From JAHCIE01 sp034431435 (lineage in GTDB: Bacteria; Chloroflexota; Anaerolineae; Epilineales; JAHCIE01): DNA of 12,574 bases. Position 1 is the first letter of the stretch, and every line of letters starts with the position of its first letter. A program made the position numbers and the translations under genes. Of the stretch, positions 6,917 to 12,574 are shown piece after piece. The stretch lies in the NCBI GenBank assembly GCA_034431435.1, contig DAOUDG010000006.1, forward strand, positions 1 to 12,574, given 5' to 3'. Under the pieces are notes generated by a model. That model had not been told where the DNA came from, ran no database searches, and saw only the letters and a list, made by a program, of their open reading frames with translations.

Positions 6917-8914
6917 CTCTCGGATGCGCAACGACGACTGGTTCACGACCTGGCCCTTGACGGCCGCGACCTGCTGACACGCAAGGCGCGCGATCTGCTT
7001 GAAGGCGTCTACGGCCTGTACGCCGATGGTCGCCTCGACCCGCCGCAGCGTCTGCCCCAGGTGCTCAGCGACCCGGAGGTGGCCGTGACCTACGAGCGCC
7101 TGGCCCACTTCCTGGACGACAAGACGCGGGCGGGCCTGCCGCGGCCGGAGGCCGTCGACAGGCTGGTGCGGGAAGTGGCCTTCACCCATCTCAACCGCCT
7201 GGTAGCCTTCAAGATGATGGAGGCGCGCAAGCTCATCCGCGGCGCGCTGGACAAGGGTCTCAGCGCCAACGGCTTCAAGTTCTACCTGGCCGACCATCCT
7301 GACATCTACGCGCTCGCACAGCACGGCGACACTGACACCGCCTACCGCCACTTCCTGCTCTGGCAGGCGGGCCAGGTGGCCCAAGAGGTGCGCGTCCTCT
7401 TCGACCCCGATAGCCTGGCGAGTCGGCTGTTTCCGCGCCCCCACGCCCTGAATGCTCTGCTGACCCGGCTCAATCATCCTGATCTGGCCGACGTGTGGCA
7501 GGCCGACGAGACAGTGGGCTGGCTGTACCAGTTTTTCAACGAGCGCGAGAAGGCTGCCGTCTTTGAGGCGCTCTACCGCGACAAGCGCAAGCTGCGGCGG
7601 CAGGACATCCCGGCCGCGACGCAGCTCTTCACGCCCTACTGGATCGTCCGCCTCCTCGTTCACAACACGCTGGGGCGGCTGTGGGTGCAGATGCACCCCG
7701 ACACCCGGCTGCTGGAGACGGAGGCCCTGGACTACCTGGTCCCGGCCAACGACGACCTGCCCCCGCAGAAGCCACGGCTCGTCAAGACGATTCGGCTGCT
7801 CGATCCGGCCTGCGGCGCGATGCACTTCGGCCTGGTGGCCTTCGACCTGTTCGCGGCCATGTATCAGGAGGAACTGGCGCGGGCCGGCGAGCCGGGCTGG
7901 CCCGCGACGCCGTCAGTGGCCGACGCGATGGACATTCCGGCCGCCATTATCGCCCACAATATCCACGGCATCGACATCGACCTGCGCGCCGTGCAACTCA
8001 GCGCGTTGACGCTCTTTCTCAAGGCGAAATCCCTCAATCGCCAGGCCCGTATCACTGACAGCCACCTGGCCTGCGCCGATGTGCTGCCCCTCAACGGCGC
8101 GCGGCTCGGCGCGTTCCTGCGCGACGCTCACTTCTCGCGCCCGCTCTACGAGCGGCTGGTCCGCGCGCTGTGGGCGCGGCTCAAGACAGCCAACACCGTT
8201 GGCTCGCTGCTGCGCCTGGAGCAGGAGATGGAGCGCCTGACCCAGGCCGAGCAGGCGGAGTTCGCCCGCAGCCCGCTGTTCGCCGGCGTGAGCGGCCACT
8301 TCGAGCGCGAGGCTGCCAGTGGCGATTTCTGGGCGGGTCTAGATGACGACATCACCCTCGCTCTGGACCACTTCGCCCGCGAGGCAGCGGCCCACGGCGA
8401 CGACCAGACCTTCTTCACCGGCGAGGCCGTCAAGGGCCTGCGCCTGCTGCACCTGCTGCGCGACCGCTACGACGTGGTGGTCACCAATCCGCCCTACTCC
8501 GGCAAGCGCAATCTGAATGATGGGCTGGCGGCGTACCTGGGCGAGGCCTACCCCGACGCCAAGGGCGACCTGTACACAGCCTTCATCCAGCGCGGCACGG
8601 AACTGCTGGCGGAGGGCGGCCGGCTGGGCATGATCACGCAGCAGTCGTTCATGTTCCTGTCGTCGTACGAGCGGCTGCGCGCCCTGCTGCGGGCAACGTG
8701 CGCCATCGAGACGGTGGCCCATACTGGGCCGCGCGCCTTCGCCGAGATCAGCGGCGAGAAGGTCAACACCGTGGTGTTCGCCCTGCGCCAGGAGGCGGAC
8801 ACCACGCGCCGCGAGGCCAGCGTGGCGACCTACTTCCGCCTGGTCAACGCGCCCGAGGGCGACGGCAAGCGCCTCGCCTTCGAGCAGACCCTGGCCGCGC
8901 TGAGAGACAGATAG
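6917..8914 (+). CDS. pglX: BREX adenine-specific DNA methyltransferase PglX, catalytic half (5' end lost, 3' end cut by repeat)
   Basis: In BREX phage defence PglX methylates adenine in the host's own DNA and is needed for exclusion. The frame is open from the ISAs1 junction (LSDAQRRLVHDLALDGRDLL...) but contains no ATG, GTG or TTG until GTG at 7061, which lacks a ribosome site. The real start has therefore been lost, probably with only a few residues. Counting from 7061, conserved parts are FTPYWIVRLLVHNTLGRLW (190-208), the SAM-binding motif LLDPACGAMHFG (246-257), GIDIDLRAVQLS (303-314) and the catalytic NPPYSGKRN (476-484) of N6-adenine methylases. The frame then runs into a palindromic repeat and stops at 8914. 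The rest of the protein resumes at 9117. As it stands it is probably a pseudogene or, if expressed, the methylase part of a split protein. Confidence 0.85.
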   Translation, partial: LSDAQRRLVHDLALDGRDLLTRKARDLLEGVYGLYADGRLDPPQRLPQVLSDPEVAVTYERLAHFLDDKTRAGLPRPEAVDRLVREVAFTHLNRLVAFKMMEARKLIRGALDKGLSANGFKFYLADHPDIYALAQHGDTDTAYRHFLLWQAGQVAQEVRVLFDPDSLASRLFPRPHALNALLTRLNHPDLADVWQADETVGWLYQFFNEREKAAVFEALYRDKRKLRRQDIPAATQLFTPYWIVRLLVHNTLGRLWVQMHPDTRLLETEALDYLVPANDDLPPQKPRLVKTIRLLDPACGAMHFGLVAFDLFAAMYQEELARAGEPGWPATPSVADAMDIPAAIIAHNIHGIDIDLRAVQLSALTLFLKAKSLNRQARITDSHLACADVLPLNGARLGAFLRDAHFSRPLYERLVRALWARLKTANTVGSLLRLEQEMERLTQAEQAEFARSPLFAGVSGHFEREAASGDFWAGLDDDITLALDHFAREAAAHGDDQTFFTGEAVKGLRLLHLLRDRYDVVVTNPPYSGKRNLNDGLAAYLGEAYPDAKGDLYTAFIQRGTELLAEGGRLGMITQQSFMFLSSYERLRALLRATCAIETVAHTGPRAFAEISGEKVNTVVFALRQEADTTRREASVATYFRLVNAPEGDGKRLAFEQTLAALRDR

Positions 8915-9081
8915 CCACGGAGGCACAGAGGGCACAGAGGAATAGAGATTATAAGAAAGCTCTGTGGTCGCTGTGCCTCTGTGGCTGTCTGCTTCGCCCC
9001 GGTTCGAGCCACAGAGGCACAGAAGACACGGAGGATAAAAGCATAAGAGATCTCTGTGCTCTCTGTGCCTCCGTGGCTATC
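8910..9081. repeat. Double-hairpin dispersed repeat splitting pglX
   Basis: Bases 8910-8930 and 9061-9081 form a perfect 21-bp inverted repeat. Between them are two imperfect hairpins built from CACAGAGG/CCTCTGTG-type units (about 8905-8940 with 8960-8990, and 9006-9035 with 9050-9080). From memory, similar 'CACAGAGGCACAGAGG' repeats recur in many Chloroflexota, cyanobacterial and other environmental genomes. There is no ORF, so it would be mobilised in trans if at all. Related sequence continues to about 9096 (CTCTGTGGCTC). It introduces the pglX stop codon at 8912-8914 and changes frame. Confidence 0.88.
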
Positions 9082-9116
9082 CCAGGTCTCTGTGGCTCAT
9101 CTGGTTCGTAGAGGAG

Positions 9117-11138
9117 ATGCATGTGTCCGACAGCCCGACCCTTTCCCCCACCGTCTACCGCCTGGCGCAGCGCCGCTTCGACACCATCCCTGGCGCGCCG
9201 TGGGTCTACTGGGTCGGCGACAGCGTGCGCGCCCTGTTCGAGACGCTGCCCCGGCTGGGTGACGTGGCCCAGCCGCGCCAGGGCCTCGCCACGGCCGACA
9301 ACTTGCGCTTCCTGCGCTTCTGGTGGGAGGTGGGGACGGCGCGCATCGGCTTCGGCTGCCGCGACCGCGACGAGGCCCAGGCCAGCGGCCGGCGCTGGTT
9401 TCCGTATGCAAAGGGAGGCGCGAATATCTCGTGGTACGGTAACCTGGAGCACGTTGTGAACTGGAACGAGGATGGCAGCGAGATTCGATCGCTGGCCGAT
9501 GCGGTGATTCGCAATCCGGAGTTCTACTTTCAAGAGGGATTGACCTTCAATCGCTTTGGTACTGACTATTTCGCGATGAGATGGTTAAGACCGGGCTTCG
9601 TGTTTGACTGCAATGGACCCTCGGTCTTCGGCCATCTTTCGCTAGAGTTACTGACCATAGCTAACACGAAGCTGTTCTCAAGGCTCTGCACATTGATTAA
9701 TCCGGGCGCCAACTTTCAGGTCGGCGACGTGCAGCGTGTTCCTATCGTCAGGCAGATCAACGGCTCGCTCGTCGCCAAGAGCACAGCCAGCATCAGTCTT
9801 GTTCATCGTAACTCCAGCCTCGACGAAACCACATTCGACTTCATCGCCCCGCCGCGTTGGGAGACGGGGCTGGCCGACCTGGCGGCGGCCCAGGCGCGGC
9901 TGGCCGCGCTGGAGCGCGCCATCGACGACGAGGTGTACCGCCTGTACGGGCTGAGCGAGGCGGACCGCGCCGCTATCGAGGCGGAGATGGGCGGAACCGA
10001 CCAGGGACCAACGACCGAGGACCAGGACGACGTCGCCGAGGATGAGCCTTTGGTCCGTGGTCCTTCGTCGTCGGTCACCGACGAAGCGGGCGAGGCGCAA
10101 CCCGACGAAGGGCTGGCCGTCATGACTCGCGAGGAACTGGCGGTACGCTGGGTGTCCTACGCTGTGGGTGTCGTGCTGGGGCGGTTCGCGCCGGGCGAGG
10201 CGGGCGCGCTGGGGCGGGCCGTCTACCGCCGCGCCGACTTCGCCGTCGGCTCGCTGCCCGCGCCCGACGCCGCCGAGTTCGACGCCCTGGTCGGCGCGAC
10301 CGACCGCTTCGCCTGGGTCGACGACGAGGGCGCCCGCCTGTCCCCGCCACCCGTAGGCGGACAGGCGGGCGAAGGCCGCCATGTCTTCCCCGCCGCGGTG
10401 GAGGTGAGCCTGCGCGACCTGGTCGTGCCCGACGGCATCACCGTCCTGGACGAGGGCCACCCGCGCGACCTGGCGACGCGCGTCGAAGCCGCGCTAGACC
10501 TGATGCTGGGCGAGGCGCGGGCGCGGGCGGTGGTCCAGGCGGCGGCGGGTGACGGTGAGGGTGAGTCGGCCACGGCGAACCTGCGCGCCTTCCTGGCCCG
10601 CGACTTCTTCACCCGCTGGCATCTACGCTGGTATCGCAAGCGGCCGGTCTACTGGCCGCTCCAGTCGGCGCGGCGCGGCTACGGCTTCGTCGTCTTCCAC
10701 GAGGGTGTGCGGCACGACTTACTGTACGTCTTGCTGCGCACGTACCTGGATCAGCGCCTCAACGGCCTGCGCCTTCAGGTGGCGGACCTGACCGTCGAGC
10801 GCGATGGGAAGGCCGGGCGCGAGCGGCGCGCCGTGGAGCGGCGGCTGGAAGCGGCGCAGACGCTCCTCAACGAGGTGGACACCTTCGCGGGCGTCATCGA
10901 CCGCCTGGCCCACGCGGGCTACGAGCCGGCCGCGGACTGGATCGACGACGGCGTGCTGCTGCGCCTGGCGCCGCTGTGGGAGCTGCTGCCGCTGTGGAAG
11001 GCGGAGCCGAAGAAGGCGTGGGAGCGGCTCAGCCAGGGCGACTTCGACTGGAGCCACATCGCCCTGCGCTACTGGCCCGACCGCGTCCGCGCCAAATGCG
11101 CGACCAACAAGTCCTTCGCCATCGCGCATGGCCTGTAG
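9117..11138 (+). CDS. pglX: BREX methyltransferase PglX, C-terminal half (target-recognition and tail region)
   Basis: This 673-residue frame continues PglX after the repeat. It opens with LAQRRFDTIPGAPWVYWVGD and LGDVAQPRQGLATADN (47-62), the segment that follows the methylase core in PglX, and ends with KRPVYWPLQS (508-517) and CATNKSFAIAHGL, typical of the PglX tail. No methylase catalytic motif is present; by family knowledge this half contains the region thought to choose the DNA target. The repeat's downstream edge provides GAGGAG directly before ATG 9117; GTG at 9123 (six bases after GGAG) is the better-spaced start. Separate translation is thus possible, but could be chance. Two palindromic sequences are translated in frame (residues 295-320 and 405-418). 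The downstream small gene overlaps its end by 11 bp. Confidence 0.85.
   Translation: MHVSDSPTLSPTVYRLAQRRFDTIPGAPWVYWVGDSVRALFETLPRLGDVAQPRQGLATADNLRFLRFWWEVGTARIGFGCRDRDEAQASGRRWFPYAKGGANISWYGNLEHVVNWNEDGSEIRSLADAVIRNPEFYFQEGLTFNRFGTDYFAMRWLRPGFVFDCNGPSVFGHLSLELLTIANTKLFSRLCTLINPGANFQVGDVQRVPIVRQINGSLVAKSTASISLVHRNSSLDETTFDFIAPPRWETGLADLAAAQARLAALERAIDDEVYRLYGLSEADRAAIEAEMGGTDQGPTTEDQDDVAEDEPLVRGPSSSVTDEAGEAQPDEGLAVMTREELAVRWVSYAVGVVLGRFAPGEAGALGRAVYRRADFAVGSLPAPDAAEFDALVGATDRFAWVDDEGARLSPPPVGGQAGEGRHVFPAAVEVSLRDLVVPDGITVLDEGHPRDLATRVEAALDLMLGEARARAVVQAAAGDGEGESATANLRAFLARDFFTRWHLRWYRKRPVYWPLQSARRGYGFVVFHEGVRHDLLYVLLRTYLDQRLNGLRLQVADLTVERDGKAGRERRAVERRLEAAQTLLNEVDTFAGVIDRLAHAGYEPAADWIDDGVLLRLAPLWELLPLWKAEPKKAWERLSQGDFDWSHIALRYWPDRVRAKCATNKSFAIAHGL
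9999..10076. repeat. Imperfect palindrome translated in frame within pglX
   Basis: Arms 9999-10024 and 10051-10076 are reverse complementary at 19 of 26 positions with a 26-base loop, built from GGACCA/TGGTCC and CGTCGTCGGTC-like units. It encodes an acidic, polar, low-complexity stretch (residues 295-320, starting DQGPTTEDQDDVAEDE) that looks foreign to the fold on both sides. It is best read as a dispersed palindromic repeat inserted without breaking the frame. Confidence 0.65.
10331..10371. repeat. Perfect 13-bp inverted repeat translated in frame within pglX
   Basis: CGCCCGCCTGTCC (10331-10343) and GGACAGGCGGGCG (10359-10371) are exact reverse complements around 15 bases. It encodes GARLSPPPVGGQAG (residues 405-418), a Pro/Gly-rich loop. 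It is a second in-frame palindrome in the same gene half, of unrelated sequence to the first. Confidence 0.75.
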
Positions 11139-11556
11139 CCAGGGTAGCAAGGGGGAACGATGCGAACCTGTAGGCGTATGGGACCGGGCGTTTTACGAGG
11201 GTGAGCACGGCCAACCGGCCACCGACCAGTTTCGAGGCGTGGTCGAGGCGCTGGCGAAGCTGACGAAGAGCCAGGGGTGGGATTTGTCCTACATCCTGAA
11301 CAAGCACTACGTCGCGTTCAAGCTAGGCCACCGTGTTGTGTTCATCGTCAACTGGACGGGGCCTAACACCTGGAATCTGGAGCTCAAGCTGCCAAAGGCG
11401 AAGGCGCAAGCCTCCCCGTACCAGGACTGGGAGTTCCAGCGTTACGACGATGGGTGGAAGTCGGCGATTTTCCGCCCACGAAAGTCCGGCTCGCTGAGCG
11501 TGGCGGAGTTGGAGCCGCTCTTGGTCGCGGCGCACAAACATGTGGCAGGTATCTGA
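11128..11556 (+). CDS. Small unrecognised protein between pglX and the BREX ATPase gene
   Basis: I do not recognise the family. From ATG 11128 the product has 142 residues (MACSQGSKGERCEPVGVWDR...), overlapping the pglX end by 11 bp, which would allow translational coupling. The core KHYVAFKLGHRVVFIVNW and WNLELKLPKAKA reads as alternating beta strands in a compact soluble fold, and a C-terminal helix follows (VAELEPLLVAAHKHVAGI). There is no signal peptide or membrane segment. Oddly, the only good ribosome site (GGGGGAAC) precedes an ATG at 11160 in another frame that stops within 15 codons, so either coupling from 11128 is used or a one-base frameshift has separated the original start from the gene. 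Its position, 35 bp before the ATPase gene, suggests a BREX accessory role, but that is inference only. Confidence 0.65.
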   Translation: MACSQGSKGERCEPVGVWDRAFYEGEHGQPATDQFRGVVEALAKLTKSQGWDLSYILNKHYVAFKLGHRVVFIVNWTGPNTWNLELKLPKAKAQASPYQDWEFQRYDDGWKSAIFRPRKSGSLSVAELEPLLVAAHKHVAGI

Positions 11557-11591
11557 CCAGCGAGGGTGACGACCGGGGGGGAGGGGCAACG

Positions 11592-12473
11592 ATGACGAAA
11601 TTGATTCGAGACGTGTTGGCCCGCGACTTGAAGAAGCCGATTGAGGAGGTCGTCAAACTCAGTCAGGCCGACGAGCAGACGGTCCACGACGAGATTACTG
11701 AGTACGTCGCCACCGGCCGCATCAAGGGCGAGTACATCCGCGTCTTGAAGGCGAAGGCCGGCGCGCCAGGCGAGCCGACGGAGGGCGTTGGCGTATGGGT
11801 GTCGGGCTTCTTCGGCTCCGGCAAGTCATCCTTCGCCAAGAATCTGGGCTACATTCTTGCCAATCGCCCCGTCCTTGGCACGCCCGCCGCCGAACTGTTC
11901 ATGGCGCAACTCGAGCGCCAGGCCCCTGGCGACAGGGCCGTCGACGAGCTGCGCCAGCTGGTCGATTTCCTCGCTAAGCGCCTCAAGACGCACGTCATCA
12001 TGTTCGACGTCCAGGTGGACCGTGCCGTCAAGCGGGCGACGGAGCCTCTGGCCGAGATCATGTACACTGTGCTGCTGCGCGAGCTGGACTATGCCCAGGA
12101 CTACGCTGTCGCCGAGCTAGAAATCGAAATGGAGGGCGAGGGACGGCTGGCCGAGTTTGTCCAGGCGGCAGTACGCCTGTTCCGCGATGAGACGGACGCG
12201 GTGGGCACGGAGACGCCCGTCCCGACGACGCTCGAGGGCCAGGTAGCGGTGGACGCGTACCGCGTCTGGCAGCGGGTGCGTAAGGGAGCGCAGCGCATCA
12301 ACCGCGCCAGCGCCATCCTGCACACTCTGTCGCCCCAGACTTACCCGACCGCCGAGGCGTGGGCGGCGACCCAGCGCGCCGAGGCCGACATCACCATCCA
12401 GACCCTGGTCGACCGCACCTTCGACCTGCGTGTCAATTATCGGTCGATAATGTACCACCATGTACGGCCATGA
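11592..12473 (+). pseudogene. brxC: BREX P-loop ATPase (BrxC/PglY family), 5' fragment broken by IS21-like element
   Basis: BrxC/PglY proteins are large ATPases essential for BREX defence, usually around 1100-1200 residues; only the first 279 native residues remain here. ATG 11592 follows GGAGGGG five bases upstream. The N-terminus MTKLIRDVLARDLKKPIEEV is followed by TEYVATGRIKGEYIRVL, then VGVWVSGFFGSGKSSFAKNLG (66-86), in which GFFGSGKS (72-79, K78) is the Walker A ATP-binding loop. IMFDVQVDRAVK (136-147) and MYTVLLRELDYAQDYAVAEL (157-176) are further family segments. The frame is native up to 12430; the element then adds VNYRSIMYHHVRP and a stop at 12471-12473. The order pglX then ATPase resembles Pgl/type 2 BREX (pglX-pglY) more than type 1, so pglY is an alternative name. 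Confidence 0.85.
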
Positions 12474-12574
12474 TGTGCCACTCATTTTCGCCAATGATGT
12501 ACCACCCGTTTTCGGCCATGCTGTACCAGCCCTGGACGAACGGAGCGAAAGCTCACTGGACAACGGTTTGGTGA
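12431..12574. mobile_element. One end of an IS21-family insertion sequence (partial)
   Basis: The pglY/brxC frame is interrupted at TGTCAATTATCGG (12431), a TG-starting terminus like those of IS21 elements. Three tandem 23-24 bp units with a common TGTACCACC...TTTTCGGCCATGA pattern follow at 12451, 12474 and 12498, and a fourth begins at 12522. IS21-family ends carry such multiple repeats as transposase-binding sites. The istA/istB genes would lie beyond the window. The first 21 bases also hold ATTATCG/CGATAAT, a 7-bp palindromic match. No coding sequence is supported here. Confidence 0.7.
12451..12530. repeat. Direct repeats of the IS21-like terminus (23-24 bp period)
   Basis: The starts of the units are TGTACCACC (12451), TGTGCCACT (12474), TGTACCACC (12498) and TGTACCAGC (12522). 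The second and third share TTTTCG and a CCATG/CCAATG end. Regular spacing of two helical turns suits binding of one protein to each unit. Confidence 0.75.

Noticed and set aside
5589..6922. Target-site duplication flanking the ISAs1 element
   Set aside because: The 8-mers GGGCTATC and CCCTCTCG do not match, and shifting the ends by one or two bases does not help.
7061..7063. GTG at 7061 as the true pglX start
   Set aside because: Protein-like sequence continues in frame for about 48 codons upstream to the IS end, and there is no ribosome site, so it is an internal valine codon.
10804..11127. Upstream extension of the small gene's frame into pglX
   Set aside because: It is an out-of-frame reading of pglX, rich in Arg/Ser/Cys as expected of a GC-rich shadow.
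11128..11556. RelE/HigB-type toxin identity for the small gene
   Set aside because: Length and basic strands are superficially similar, but I see no catalytic signature and no antitoxin partner; left as unrecognised.
12451..12545. Possible CRISPR array from short regular repeats
   Set aside because: Units are contiguous without spacers and start beside an IS-type terminus inside a broken gene; this is the end structure of an IS21-like element.
12359..12574. 71-residue plus-strand frame at the right edge
   Set aside because: It runs across the brxC/IS junction in a non-native frame and encodes repeated IS-end sequence.

Overview
The window is GC-rich and bacterial. A Chloroflexota (Chloroflexi) host is my best guess, from three things: a Tat-type lipoprotein binding protein with an Ala/Pro linker, the many palindromic 'CACAGAGG'-style repeats, and the type of BREX genes. 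No ribosomal or other marker gene is present, so this is inference. The window joins two unrelated loci at an insertion sequence.

Left part (1-5596, all on the minus strand, read right to left): a small catabolic/transport operon. A FadR-type GntR regulator (4691-5461) lies behind a near-consensus sigma70 promoter that overlaps a 25-bp palindrome, which is probably its own operator. Next come a DppC-type ABC permease (3753-4649), a gamma-glutamyltranspeptidase-family enzyme (2003-3661), a Tat-exported lipoprotein solute-binding protein (277-1989) and the start of an HpcH/HpaI-family aldolase (1-230, cut by the window edge). I infer uptake of a peptide or gamma-glutamyl compound, its hydrolysis, and aldol cleavage of a carbon skeleton. 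The usual DppB permease partner and the ABC ATPases are not in the window.

Middle (5597-6914): a complete 1318-bp ISAs1-family element with perfect 18-bp inverted repeats and an intact DDE transposase. The two flanks share no target duplication, so the element sits at a rearrangement or assembly junction.

Right part (6915-12574, plus strand): part of a BREX (bacteriophage exclusion) phage-defence locus in decay. pglX (adenine DNA methyltransferase) has lost its start at the ISAs1 junction and is cut in two by a ~200-bp double-hairpin repeat. That repeat separates the half with the catalytic motifs from the half with the likely target-recognition region. The second half also carries two palindromic stretches translated in frame. 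A small unrecognised gene follows, and then the first ~280 codons of a BrxC/PglY-type P-loop ATPase, broken at 12431 by what looks like one end of an IS21-family element (start of terminus plus repeated 23-24 bp units). pglZ and the other BREX genes are not in the window, so this copy is probably non-functional as it stands.

There is no CRISPR array, tRNA or rRNA. The only gene-free stretches are short: the gntR promoter region (5462-5596), the repeat element (8915-9116) and the IS21-like end (12431-12574).
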